Assembly: GCF_009905375.1 (NCBI RefSeq) | Contig: NC_133650.1 | Location: 173,575,636 to 173,639,635, forward strand | DNA from: Apium graveolens | Lineage: Eukaryota > Streptophyta > Magnoliopsida > Apiales > Apiaceae | Direction: 5' to 3' | DNA length: 64,000 bases | Shown: in pieces, positions 21,154 through 33,432 of the stretch | How the letters are laid out: every line of letters begins with the position of its first letter | How positions within the stretch are numbered: position 1 is the stretch's first letter | Translations under genes and position numbers: made by a program | Notes under the pieces: generated by a model | Databases searched by the model: none | What the model was told of the DNA's origin: nothing | The model's input: only the letters and a program-made list of their open reading frames with translations

Positions 21154-23975
21154 TGAAATGACTGGGATTTTCATAACTTATATTATGTGAATAATTATAA
21201 ATTGTGTAGAGTATGTGCGAATTATGTGAATTAGTAAGGGAATATTTAAAAATATATTATTCCAGTTTGATGAGTCAATATAAGACTAAAGTAATGAAAT
21301 TTGGTTAATAACTAAGTTAAAGTATCAGCCGGGTCGTCAGATGGGATGTGACCCGTAAAGGCTGATTAAAATAAAAAGTGGAATTGATATTATGAATAGT
21401 AAAAAGGATTTATGTGAAGTATTTGGGAATGTGAGATAAAAATAGTTTTATGTGTTTACATGATTAATTGATTAAGAGTATGTGGAGTTGAATTATTATT
21501 TGAATTATCGATTTATTGGTAATTATGAAAAGTACTTATAAATAAAGTTTAAATGAGAACATTGTGATTGGAGAATTTTTAAATATTTTAAATGATTTAT
21601 CTTACAAGAAATGAGGATTATTTGATATTTAATTTTTTTTTATAAAATAATCAGAATATGTCCAAGTTATGAAACGTGCTTTATTATCTCTGGAATAGTC
21701 CTAAAGACTTTTTAAAAATAAAGGTTGTATTTATTTTAAGGTTTTGGTATTTTAAAATTATTTTATAAATTTATTTATGTTTAATGGTTTATCTTGCAAA
21801 ATTCGGTTCATGCATATTTGTTAATTCAAAATTTTTAATTTTGAATTTGTTTAATTAGTTCGATTTTTACTAATAATCTATATAAACTTGTTTCATAATT
21901 TCGCATTATATGATATTGAATCTCGAAAAGTTTGATGTGAAAATTTTAGAATTTCGATTCAAATTTTTTTAGTTAAATTCGACATATTTTTTTATATGAA
22001 TAGTTGTCGAGATTAAAAAAGAATAAGATGATGCATATTAGAATTCTAGCTTTTTGGATTTTGATTACTTGAAATGATTTGAATTGTGTAATTATCTGTC
22101 AGGTCGGTGTGAATCTGAACTTCGGGTATATAGTTATACGAATGACTGATTCAAAAAGTAGATTTGATTATAAAATTTCCTGGTGATGTCAAAATTCGGG
22201 TAGTATGTATATATGAATACATCATGTCAAATATTTGGGAGAAATGTAATCATCTAATAAATAAAAGACGTAAACATTTATGAATAATAATAGTGACTGT
22301 TTAAAGGCTGTTATGATAAGTATATGAATATGAGTATGTTATTGATTGAGATTATATGTTATGTGTAATTGAGGTATACTTGCAAGACTACTTGATAGGC
22401 AGTGAATTGAAATAGATGAATATTGAGTATAAGTACACAATAGGTATGATTATATATGAACGTGACAATGTGATTACATGTATGTGTGCGGCAAGATAAA
22501 TATAAGTACATGTGTATATTCATACGTATGTTATTTGGTACGAAAGGGAGAAGGATTAGACGTCAGGGGACGTTATTTGATTATAAGGGTTTTAATAATT
22601 AGAGTCCCTAATTAGGGTTGGTTTGTTGATTGTATTTTTCGGAAGCGAGGAAGCGCGAACTATGAAAGGAAAGGAAATTATATGTGACAGAACCCCGATT
22701 CAGGTTAGGAGGGAAAACTTTTGAGACAAGTAACTCTGCCCTTCTTATAATGATAATGGTTGTGATTTTGAAATAAAAAGGTGGATTAAATGATAGTATG
22801 ATTTTGTTAATGTTATACCTTTACCATGCTTACCTTGATTGACTTTAGATTCTTGTCAACCTTTAATTATAACCTAAACATTGCACCCTTGATAGCCTTT
22901 AAGTTATGTTGATACTTTTACCCTGTTGACATCACGTTCATTGATAACTTGTGCCTTAACAATACCTATGCTGATTGAATACCTTTGCCTTATTGAAAAT
23001 CTTGTTCAAGTGATAGCTTTACATTAATACTACCTCACATCTTTGGTAACCAGTGATTGTACACTTGAGCTTGTCTACCTTTCATACTATTAATATTTAT
23101 GTTCATTCTTTGTGCGTACCCTAATAAGTGAATTCCCATGTGATTCTTGTTAGACTCTTATACCTTCAAATGAAAATAAGAATGATTTTTGACTTGAAAT
23201 AGTCTGAATGATTTCAAAGGTCGGTAAATATTTTTAAATGAATTTAGTTTCAAAAAGTGAAATGATTTTTCCAATATAAAGGTTTTCATTGAAATCCTAA
23301 AGATTGGAGGCGTAAGTGGCCTTGTAACAATGGTCCATCCAAGTGTATAGAGTCAGAGATGGACCAGTGTGTTATTGAATCCGTAGATGGACCGAAATAT
23401 ATTTAAAGGCCAGATAGTGCCTTAGGTACCTTTAATAACTAGATGGAGGTCAGTACGGGCCGATCAAACGTATTATTTATTTATGAAAGTTGATATACAC
23501 TCCAATAGAAAAGTATTGATATTGTTTTCAAAAGTGATATTTGTGCAATATCACTGTTTATATTCATAAGGAAAATAGATTCTGAAAGTTTTGAATGAAA
23601 AGAAAAGGAATGTTTTGAAAAGAAAGTTTTGTTGAAATAATTAAATTGTGGAATCCTGAGTATTACCCTCCTCGGAACCCTCAATTTAAACCCTGAATTA
23701 CACTAAGATTGAGTTGAAATGTTTAGTTAGACTTTTACTGCCAAGTTTAAATGTTATTGTTAATTCTAGTTACTTGTTGAGCTTTGTGGCTCATTTTGAT
23801 CTAATCCTCGGAATTAAGCGAGAAGATGGCGATTCTTAGATGCACAACGCGTAAGAGTGTTTTTAGTGGACCTTTGCAGACTGTTAGGTTTGATATCCCA
23901 GCACAGGTAGATGGCCAGTGGGAGGATCATTTTGACTTTTGGTTATGCATAATTTGGTTCCAGATACTTTTGGGT
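21154..23975 (+). repeat. 3' LTR of G1, left part
   Basis: Begins TGAAATGACTGGG after the polypurine tract and aligns with the 5' LTR until Copia B interrupts it at 23976. Compared with the 5' LTR it lacks about 70 bp (near 21560) and about 660 bp (near 21805). The TGGGT at 23971-23975 is the left copy of the target duplication of Copia B. Confidence 0.85.
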
Positions 23976-24582
23976 TGTTTGGTCACACACACTGTAGAAG
24001 GGGGTTGGGTACAGTGTTTATCACAATCAAATCGAATTAAAGAACTCAAGTAACAAAAAACAGACTTTATTCAATATAATAAACTCTGTTACAATATGGA
24101 ACTGTCCTCTCTCAGTGATGAACAAATATCACGAGAGCTGCTAGGGTTACAACGGATATTATTCTTGATAATGATAACACATTTAGTGTAAACCCTATGT
24201 CTGTGTTTATATACTACACAGTTACAAGATAATCGCTAATTGATATGGAATATAATTCTGCTTCCTAAAATATATTAATCAAATATCTTTTCTTCCAAGT
24301 ATTCTATTCTTCATAGAATTCCTTCTTCATGCATATCTCTTCTTACGTTTGTCTTGATCTTCTTTCCTTTCAATCAGCCGCCTTCCTTATCTGAAAGTCT
24401 CCTTAAGTCCTGATATTATCTTCTGATAAATATCTTCTAATAACTTAAGTTCTAACAACTTAAGTTCTGACTTCAGTATAAGTGCTGATATCCAGTTAAG
24501 TACTGATTTATCCTGTTTAAGTAAGATCTGAAAAACTAAACACAAATCATATTAGACATGACATTATCAAATATATCTAACA
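23976..24582 (-). repeat. 3' LTR of Copia B
   Basis: 607 bp, TGTTTGGTCACAC to ATCTAACA. The outer end differs from the 5' LTR by one base in the first five (TGTTT against TGTTA). It carries several copies of the TCAGAACTTA motif, in sense orientation with respect to the element. Confidence 0.9.
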
Positions 24583-24595
24583 ATCTCCCCCAACT
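24583..24595 (-). other. Polypurine tract of Copia B
   Basis: Reads AGTTGGGGGAGAT on the minus strand, abutting the 3' LTR. It is identical in form to the tract of the plus-strand relative at 1601-1613. Confidence 0.8.
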
Positions 24596-24785
24596 TGTAA
24601 ATTAGCATAATATAAAAGTTTAACAGATATTTGATGATGTCAAAAACATTAAGTACAAATGCATGATAATTTGACTAGATAACTACAACTTACAGTCCTT
24701 AAAGCTTTACCAACTTTAACTTCTGATAACAGCTTCAGTCTGTATACACATCAGAATTTGAGCAGTTGTAGATCTTGACTTGGCT

Positions 24786-27700
24786 TCAATTACTGATCTC
24801 TTTGATATCAGGAGTTGTTCTGAGATAGTTCTTTAACAAACATCTCTCAGCATATTTAAGTTCATCAATCATCCTCCTTTTAGCATTCTTCAATTCAACT
24901 GTATCTTTACCGATTTGAAAGATAGCAGCCCTGAGATCATTTATTCTGGCTTTCCTTATGTCCTGATCCAGTCTGATCAAATATGTCTTGTCAGACTCAA
25001 GATTGAATTCTACAGCCTTAAAACCCAGAAAGGTAGTTATAATCTTAGCAGAGTTAGGCTCCATCTCAACAATATCACCCTTGTGATCTCTGTACCTGGG
25101 ACAGTATGTGATGTCAGACTTTACAGAATAAAGCTTCTTCTGTCTCTGAATTTGAGTCTTCAAATAATTTGCAGCACTTTCGGTTAATCTGTTCTTCATT
25201 TGAAGTAAGAATAGAACATGTTCTAGTTTTTCAAAATACTTCAGTGGTATAGCATTCTCCCTTGTATGGTAAACCCTTCCATCTGTCATGAAATATAACA
25301 AGATGTGTTCTTTCAAGAAGGTATGGTAAACCATCTATACAGATTCAAGTTGATTCAATCTTTCAGGAGTTGCTCCAACACCTGGTTCACTTAAGGAAGT
25401 TGGATCATTGGTTGTGTTATGCACTCTTCTTTCATCAGCACTACCCAATCCAGATTTATCTCTTGCTTCCTTTCCTGTAACCACTCTTGCTTCAAAACCA
25501 CTTGTTGCAGTCTTCAAAGATTGAGTTTGTTTGGCTTTCGTGAATCCTGGTAGGAGTAACCTTGAGGATTTAACATGAGCAATGTCAGAGGTTTCCTTTA
25601 ACTTATCTTCTGATATCAAGCCAACTTGAGCTATGTCAGAGGTTGCTTGCTTCATTGTCATATCAGAACTTACTATATCTTGACTCTGAACAACTTGAGC
25701 CATGTCAGAGGTTGTTTGAGAAATCTTCTTTGAAATCAGATTAGGATTAGCATATTCAACAGATATTTCTTCATCCATAGGAGGCACACAAACCTTTAAA
25801 GGTTCACCAACTTTCTCTTTGACCATGGTCCTTGGATCTATCTCCATTTGTAATTTGGCCTTAGTTGCCTCAGGATTTTTCCTTTCTTTTATCACAATGC
25901 CTTTAGCCTTAGGAATTTTCTTTTTAACAACAGAAGCTTCAGATTTGGAGTTGGATTTTTCTAACTTAAGTCTAGCTTCTTCTTCTTTTAGACTCTCAAA
26001 GTCCATTCCTGGATTTTCTTTCAGAAATAACTGCTTGAAATCTCCTCATCAAGTTCCAGATGTTCATCAGAACTTATCCTTTTACCAGTATCAGAAGTTA
26101 TTCTTCTCCCAGTATCAGAACTTGTTCTTTGACTTGTAGTTCCAGCTTTACTTGATGAAAGACCTTTACCTTGACCATGACCTCCACCCATTCTAGAGTT
26201 TCCCGGATCATCTTTTCCATCATCCTTTCCCTTCAGTGTCTTGATAGGTTTGCATTTGGACTTAATTACTTTCTCCCCCTTTTTGGCATCAGCAGATAAT
26301 AGAAGAGAGACAAGCAATTCCACTGAGGATTGGATCTCATTGAGTTGATTTTGATGAGAAGCTTGATTCTTCAAAATTTCATCAATCTGAGACTGTTGCT
26401 TCTCTTGGTTTTTCTCAATGTAGGCAATTCTGTCAAAGGTAGGTTGGAAAAACCTTTTCTTTTCAAGTTTCAGATTCATATCTTGCTGGATCAAGTTTTC
26501 TTGAATTTTATTCACCTTATCATGAGTTATTGAGTGTTGACCTTGAAGGTGCCTTGTACTCAATGCAGTAACTCTCAGCTGTGTCTTAAAATCATCTTTT
26601 ATCAAGAATCTTTTCAGAAGGAACAAAACTAACTGCGTTCCACTCCTAAGTCCACTCCTGTCCTCTAGGAGTTTCACTCCAAGGTACTGGTGTTTCCCCT
26701 GTAACAAACTTCTTAACTATCTCAGCTTTATGAACAGTTTGTTGAGGTGCATGTCCTGATGGACCAGCTGTATCAGCATCTACATTTGTAGCAGCAGCTT
26801 CACCAGTAACTTCATCATTAGCAGCATCAGAACTTATAGAATCAGCATCAGCAGCTTCCTCTGATAAAATAATAGTATGAGAGGCTATTGAGGCTTCAAC
26901 ATCATCCTCTAAGTGCTGATCTCCAACTAAGTTCTGATCAACAACCATATTCTGATGCTCACATAAAATCTGCTCTTCAGTATCTAGATGCAGAGAAGGT
27001 GTTGTAGGCAATTCTGGATTAAAATCAGCATCAAAAAGTGGTTTTATTGGTGGAGTGATTTGAGTTGGTGGAGCTTTTAAGTATAAAACCTCAGGCACAA
27101 TCAGGTTATGAATATCAATCTCAGCACTTGTGCCTGGGTCTTCAGTATGTACTGGTTCATTTACAGGAGACACAGGAGGAGTAGGCAGTCTGTCTTGAGT
27201 AGGTTCTGGGTGTGCTGAAGGAAGAAAATCAACAACAATTGGTTCTGTTGGGATCAGAGATTCTTGACCCCCTTCCTTAGCTCCTTCTTCCAGAGTTTCT
27301 TCAGAATGTGATGATACACTGACAGGCCTCCTGGCTCTTTGCTTTTTATGTCTCTTTGAAGGTGGAGAGACATTGGGAGTTTCATCAGAATACATCCTTC
27401 TAAGTCTTTTGAGAAGCTTATAACTCCCAGTTTTAACATCCTTCTGAGAGGAAATCTTCTCAGCTTCTTCAACAACAGGTTCTGATACTGGAACCTGTTC
27501 CTCACTGTCTGACTCATCTCTCAGAACAATCCTCCTTCTCTTCTATTGTATCTGAGGTACGGTCTTTGTCCTCTTAGGTTTGGAAGATGAAGGCCTCACA
27601 GGATGTGCTGATGGTGAAGGTTGAGATGTCTGTGATGGTTTGAAATATGTTCTGATGGAGGGTTGAGTAGGTTGAGGTTGAGAAGTTTGAGGTGTAGGTG

Positions 27701-28521
27701 TTGTATGTTCTGATGGTTATTGTGGTGGCTGGGATGTGCTGGAGGGTTTGAACATCAGGGAAAACAGATGTGTAGGTTTGAGGATCAGCATTTACCAGGA
27801 TCTGTTTTACAGACTGAGGTATTTGTAAGGGTCTAACCACTTGTTTCTTATTGTCAGCATTTAACAAATCATTAAAAGCCCGTTTTGCAAGCTTAAAGGG
27901 TGGAATTAAATCAGTGGTAGGTTGGGGTTCATCAGCACAACAGAAATTATATATAAGCTGACAGAATCTAGCAAAGTACACTACATTCCTATCTTTTGTC
28001 ATCCTATCCCCTATGAAACCTAGCACAATTGGAATGACATCAAAGTTGGAGCACTTATTGGCGAATGCCTTAGTGATACAATCGAAGAAAAAGCTTCATT
28101 CATTCCTGATTTTTGCTCTTTTCAATTGTCCAAGCTTTCCCAAACTGCCCTCATAACCCAAACTGGCCATGAGCTGTTGTAGAACAGGTTCCTCCACTGT
28201 TGAAAAAGTACAGCCTTCTGGTAAGTGGAGAGCTTTACGAACTGCTCCAGGAGTAACCACATGCTCAACATCATTTACTTCAAAAACGATGCTTGGAGTA
28301 CCAATAGCACCACCATTATCAAAATGCCCAGTCCGCCAGAACGTCAGAACTTGTTGGCTTGAAATGGCTTGGGGTTGGGTCAAAGCATACCCAATCTCAC
28401 TATTTGCTAGAAAATCTTGCACAAAGTGCAAATCAGATGGAGCTTCAGCCTTGTTCAAGATTGCAGCATAGTTGTTAAGTACAAACTTGGCTCCATCTAT
28501 AATCAAATCCTTGGGTGCCAT
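24786..28521 (-). pseudogene. Large 3' ORF of Copia B, function unknown (broken)
   Basis: A coding region of about 1,245 codons lying after pol and starting with MAPKDLIIDGAKFVLNNY at 28521. Frame pieces are 28521-27574 (stop at 28096), a P/S/T-rich part continuing into 27395-26646, then 26707-26021, 26006-25335 and 25334-24786, linked by frameshifts and stops. The N-terminal 140 residues form a compact domain (L-A-N-S-E-I-G-Y-A-L-T, then F-W-R-T-G-H-F, V-V-T-P-G-A-V-R-K-A-L-H-L-P) like one I associate with accessory ORFs of plant retroelements. Next come an acidic Pro/Ser-rich linker, a coiled-coil-like Q/N/K/E segment near 26330-26520, a G/S/K-rich patch, and a charged C-terminus shared with the remnant at 1236-1475. 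No transmembrane segment or signal peptide is evident, so an env role is not supported. Confidence 0.7.
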
Positions 28522-30040
28522 GAGAAATAAGTGAGAAATTAGGTTTCCTGTAAGGTGTTTGATAAAATGTATGTATGATAAATCGTCAGTAGTTGTGAGT
28601 GAGAATAAGAGTAAAAAGAGAGAGATAGAGTATGAAAGTGAATAAAAGATTTTACAATCTTTTCTCTCTTTTACTTATACATGGTAAAAAAATAGTCGTT
28701 GTGACACCTGTCAGACATGCAGCGGTAAAAGATAGTTAATGGACACGGGTATTCAGTAATCATTACTTACATACAGTTTTCAAGAAAAAAAACTGTTCCA
28801 CTAACCAAGTAATCCCATTAATCAAGGACGTTCAATTTTTTTTTTAAAATTTAAGAAAAAATTGTTCCCACTAAATAAATGATTATTACTGCTTTACCAA
28901 TATTCTGTAAAAATATGACCAATGAGGTAATGACCAAAAATAAACCAAGTAAACAAATACTGCCACGTCAGCATCAGAACTTGATTTTTATCAGAACTTA
29001 ACAGTCATCAGAATATGGATCCTTAACTCGAAAAGTTAATGTCTATTCCTGTAATTCGTCACGTAAATTCTGATTTCATTTCTTCAGAATTTAATCATCA
29101 TAATTTCCATCATTACTTGTCCTAAGAATTTATACAAGTGACACTTAACCTGTTCATCTAAAACCACATTTATCACCACAGTAATTTTCATCATTCATAT
29201 GGAGTGTACGTGTGTGCATTAAGCTAAATATCAGATAAAGATTAAAGTCTGATTCACTTCAGTACATCTTAGAAATAAGGTATAACTAAGAACTTTGCTC
29301 AAAATATGTTAGTATTCTTAGGTCTACTTTAGAATGAGTTCATGCATGAGTCCACCTCAACTGTTTTGTGCTCATTTTATGCATCTTTTGAAATTCCATT
29401 TTACAGAAGCTTCTCAGTGTAAGTGAGTTACGACTGCTTATCAGAATTTATGCTATTATCAGAGTATTTCTCCAGTAATCATAGACTGTGAAAAGTCACC
29501 AAGAAAAATATTTATTTTGCTTTTCTGATGCATATTACTTAATACCAGCAATGCACTTGGGTCTTCCCTTCCACATTTTTACTCTAGATCTCAAAGGAGT
29601 ACCTGATTTTTATTCCCTTTTTCTTTTCCTTTTTCTTTTGATAAGTGAGGTTTATCAGCACTTAGTACATCCATCAGATTTACTAACATCAGAACTTAAC
29701 AGATAAGAAGCACTATTCTAGTTTTTGACTTAGTAATAAGATACACAAAGTAAACTTAACTAAGCTCAATATCAGAATTTGCTTGTGTTAAAATATTTCC
29801 ACATAAACAATTACTTCAAATATGGGACTTTAGTATATTGAAGACTGCTAGGTCAGCATCTAGCACAATTATCCTCATTGGATTGAATAATCACAAAAAT
29901 ATTCATATCACTATCAGAGTTTAGAAATTCACATCAGACAACAACCAGTACTTCAGCAATTTTCAGATTAAGCACAGAATACACAAAGATAGTAATATCT
30001 GTAAATACTGATCATAAAATCTGATGTATCAGAACAATAA
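28522..30040 (-). other. Spacer between pol and 3' ORF of Copia B, with TCAGAACTT motifs
   Basis: A 1.5-kb AT-rich region without a coding frame on the element strand. Its 3' end, next to the ORF start, looks like a promoter and leader (TATA box at 28672-28679, pyrimidine-rich on the element strand at 28611-28630). The rest holds several copies of the TCAGAACTT motif (28974, 28991, 29689 on the plus strand). Sireviruses are known to keep conserved repeat motifs in such regions. Confidence 0.6.
28672..28679 (-). promoter_or_regulatory. Candidate internal TATA box for the 3' ORF
   Basis: TATAAGTA on the minus strand, about 150 bp upstream of the ORF start at 28521. It is followed by C/T-rich leader sequence (28611-28630 and around 28645-28670) and then a CTTACAG/GAAACC sequence at about 28548 that would also pass as a 3' splice site. 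Either an internal promoter or a spliced subgenomic RNA would explain expression of a downstream ORF. Both are inference. Confidence 0.35.
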
Positions 30041-30550
30041 CTAAGCAGATTTAGAGAAAAAACCTGAAACCATTCCAAGTTCATTTACCAAACTTGTAAA
30101 AGTAGCTTCACACAGTGGTTTTGTGAAGATATCTGCTAGTTGATCTGTTGGAACAAAGTGTAATTCCACTGTACCTTCATCCACATGTTCCCTTATGAAG
30201 TGGTACCTAATGCTGATGTGCTTTGTCATGGAGTGTTGAACTGGATTACCTGTCATAGCAATAGCACTTTGATTATCACAGTAAATAGGGATTTTAAAAT
30301 ATGTTAACCCATAATCCAGTAACTGATTCTTCATCCAAAGAATCTGTGCACAATAGCTTCCTGCAGCAATGTACTCTGCTTCTGCAGTTGATGTAGAAAT
30401 TGACTTTTGTTTCTTGATAAACCAAGAAACTAATCTGCCTCCAAGAATTTGGCAGCTTCCACTTGTGCTTTTCCTATCAATTTTGCATCCTGCAAAATCT
30501 GCATCTGAGTAACCTATTAGCTTAAAGTCTGATTCTCTAAGATACCACAA
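30041..30550 (-). pseudogene. RNase H of Copia B
   Basis: A 169-codon open frame ending pol. Copia RNase H marks: G-Y-S-D-A-D-F-A-G (first Asp), K-S-T-S-G-S-C, S-W-F-I-K-K-Q, S-T-A-E-A-E-Y-I-A-A (catalytic Glu), I-Y-C-D-N-Q-S-A-I (Asp), K-H-I-S-I-R-Y-H-F-I-R, and the C-terminal V-P-T-D-Q-L-A-D-I-F-T-K-P-L. All catalytic residues are kept. A single-base frameshift near 30585 separates it from the RT frame. The stop at 30041 is the natural pol end. Confidence 0.85.
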
Positions 30551-30569
30551 TCCCAGATCAGTTATACCC

Positions 30570-31478
30570 TTAAGGTACTTGAAAATTCTTTTCTATAGTT
30601 GTTAAGTGAGGTTCTCTTGGATCTGCTTGAAATCTTGCACAAAGACAGGTAGCATACATGATATCAGGTCTACTTGTAGTTAGATAGAGTAATGAGCCAA
30701 TCATACCTCTGTAATCAGTAATATCTACTGATGTACCAGTATCCTTATCCAATTTTGTTGCAGTGGCCCTGGGAGTGGATGCACTTGAACAATCTTGCAT
30801 TCCAAATTTCTTCAGCAAATTTCTGGTGTACTTGGATTGACAAATAAAAGTGCCTTCTTCATTCTGCTTGACTTGAAGGCCCAGAAAATAGCTAAGTTCC
30901 CCCATCATACTCATTTGATATCTTGACTGCATCAGTTTGGCAAACTTCTTGCAAAGTCTGTCATTTGTAGAACCAAAAATGATATCATCAACATATATTT
31001 GCACCAAAAGTAAGTCCTTTCCATGGTTGAGGTAGAACAGTGTTTTGTCAATAGTTCCTCTGTTAAATCCACTTTCTAGAAAAAACTGAGCTAAAGTCTC
31101 ATACCATGCTCTTGGAGCTTGCTTAAGGCCATAAAGTGCTTTATCAAGCCTGGAGACATGATTTGGAAGTTTGGGATCTACAAAGCCTGGAGGTTGTTCA
31201 ACATATACTTCCTCTTCCAATTCTCCATTGAGAAAAGCACTTTTCACATCCATTTAAAAGACAGTAAACTTTTTGTGAGCAGCATAAGTCAAAAATATCC
31301 TTATGGCTTCCAATCTAGCAACTGGTGCAAATGTTTCATCATAATTAATTCCCTCCTGTTGAGAATATCCTTTTGTAACCAGCCTTGCTTTATTCCTTAT
31401 AATTATGCCATCACTATCAGTTTTGTTTCTGAACACCCACTTTGTACCAACAACAAATCTGTTCTTTGGTCTTGGCAC
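30570..31478 (-). pseudogene. Reverse transcriptase of Copia B
   Basis: Two in-frame pieces, 31478-31254 and 31253-30570, separated by one stop just before [20 protein letters not shown]. The palm has the [10 protein letters not shown] start, V-D-D in [11 protein letters not shown] (YVDD intact), Y-F-L-G-L-Q-V and [16 protein letters not shown], the last being typical of the SIRE group. The stop stands at a Gln position of the family (CAA to TAA). The frame ends at 30570 because of one extra A in an A-run. Confidence 0.85.
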
Positions 31479-31506
31479 TAGGGTCCAGACTTTGTTTCTT
31501 TCAAAT

Positions 31507-33420
31507 TCATTTTAACTCTTCCTGCATTGCTTGTACCCAATCAGCATCTTGAAGAGCTTCTTCCACTTTCTTTGGTTCAGTCTGAGAAAGAAAACAATTA
31601 TAAAGACATTCATTTGATGTAGTTGTTCTAATTCTCACACCTGCATTAGGATTTCCAATAATTAAGTCAGGTGTATGTGATTTAGTCCACTTCCTTGCAG
31701 ATGGAAGGTTTTCTCTAGAACTGGATGCTCCCCCATGATCCATGCGGTCTTCATCAACATTTTCTGATGCTCCCCCTGAAATTATGCTCTCTGAGTTGGA
31801 TCCTTCAGAATTTGAGTTTCCAGACTTATCAGAACTTGGCTCATCAGAACTTGATGAATCAGAACTTGAAGAGCCAGTTGTAGGTTCTGATGCTTCTTGA
31901 AATGTGGTTGTATCTTCAGTATGATCCCCCTACACCGATGCATCTTCCTTTGGCATAGTAACCACAATTTCAATAATATCAGAGTTTAATCTATCAGAGT
32001 TTGCAGTATCAGGATTTAGACTGTCAGGATTTAGACTGTCAGGATTTAGACTGTCAGGATTTACATTATCAGAATTTAAATCTTCATTTTCAAATCTCAG
32101 TTGATCATGATCATTGAAATCTTCAAATCCAGTAATCTTCTTATCATCGAAAGAGACATTGATAGATTCCATGACAACCCTTGTTCTTAAATTGTAGACT
32201 CTGAAGGCTTTTGTGGAAAGTGGATATCCAACAAAAATTCCTTCATCAGCTTTTAAATCAAATTTGGATAGTTGTTCATGATGAGTCTTAAGAACAAAAC
32301 ACTTGCATCCAAATACATGAAAATACTTCAGATTTGGCTTCTTTTTCTTTACCATCTCATATGGTGTCTTTCCATGCTTGTTAATGAGTGTTGCATTTTG
32401 AGTAAAACAAGCAGTCTGCACAGCTTCAGCCCAAAAATAGGTTGGTAGCTTTGCTTCATCAAGCATAGTTCGTGCAGCTTCAATAAGAGTTCTATTCTTT
32501 CTTTTAACAACTCCATTTTGTTGTGGAGTTCCAGGAGCAGAAAATTCATGCTTTATTCTATGGTCTTTGCAGAACTCTTCCATGATCAAATTCTTGAACT
32601 CGGTGCCATTATCACTTCTTATAATATTCACAGAATCTTTGACCAATTTATCCAGTTGCTTAACGTGATCAATCAAAATAGATGCAGTTTCACTTTTTGT
32701 GTGCAAGAAATACACCCATGTGTATCTGGTGAACTCATCCACTATGACCATATCATATTTTTTCTTTGCAATAGACATGACATTCACTGGACCAAATAGA
32801 TCAACATGTAGTAGGTGATAAGGTTCAAGAATTGATGATTCAGTCTTGCTCTTGAATGAAGATTTCCTTTGTTTAGCCTTCTGACATGAATCACAAAGGC
32901 CATCAGGAGCAAATACTGATTTTGGCAGTCCTCTCACAAGATCTTTCTTGACTAGTTCATTTATATTGTTGAAATTTAAATGAGAGAGTTTCTTGTGCCA
33001 ATTCTAGCTTTCTTCAGTTGATGCTCTACTTAACAGACAGATTGCAGAACCATCAGAACTTGTTGAAAGCTTGGCTTCATAAATGTTACCATGCCCGTAT
33101 CCTTTCAGAACAGCTTTGCCTGTAGATTTGCTTACAACTTCACAGTGTTCTTCAAAGAAATCCACATGATAACCTCTGTCACATATTTGACTAACACTCA
33201 GCAAATTATGTTTAAGTCCTGAGACCAGAGCTACTTCTTCAATGATGACATTCCCCAGATTGATATTGCCATATCCCAAGGTTTTTCCAATGTTGCCATC
33301 TCCATAAGAAACACTTGGGCCAGCTTTCTCCACAAAGTCTGATAGCAGGGTTTTATTTCCAGTCATATGTCTTGAACATCCACAGTCCAGAACTAGGATG
33401 TTTTTCCTGTTGCCCTGCAA
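31507..33420 (-). pseudogene. Protease and integrase of Copia B
   Basis: One frame with two stops. The protease reads V-L-D-C-G-C-S-R-H-M-T-G (33390-33355), so the usual D-S-G is D-C-G, probably inactive. After a stop at 33004 (TAG at a Trp position) come the GAG-pre-integrase block W-H-K-K-L-S-H-L, the zinc-finger end C-D-S-C-Q-K-A-K, L-H-V-D-L-F-G-P (first Asp), I-I-R-S-D-N-G-T-E-F (second Asp) and G-V-V-K-R-K-N-R-T-L, where Lys replaces the catalytic Glu. The integrase C-terminus holds the L-N-P-D-S pentapeptide repeat. A stop at 31930 and a frameshift at about 31505 follow. Confidence 0.85.
31985..32075. repeat. 15-bp tandem repeat coding for L-N-P-D-S in Copia B
   Basis: Three to four direct copies of a 15-bp unit (GTCAGGATTTAGACT on the plus strand) flanked by degenerate copies. 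On the element strand it codes for repeated N-P-D-S-L in the variable integrase C-terminus. The unit contains a form of the TCAGAACTTA motif found elsewhere in B, so the repeat and the motif may be linked. Confidence 0.7.
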
Positions 33421-33432
33421 TCACAAAGACCA

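Noticed and set aside
27254..27517. Separate 87-codon ORF on the minus strand
   Set aside because: It is an out-of-frame shadow of the Pro/Ser-rich part of the 3' ORF, whose composition continues in the other frame.
24786..28521. Envelope-like gene in the Sirevirus
   Set aside because: No signal peptide, hydrophobic membrane segment or cleavage site can be seen. The hydrophobicity is low throughout, so I keep it as unknown function.
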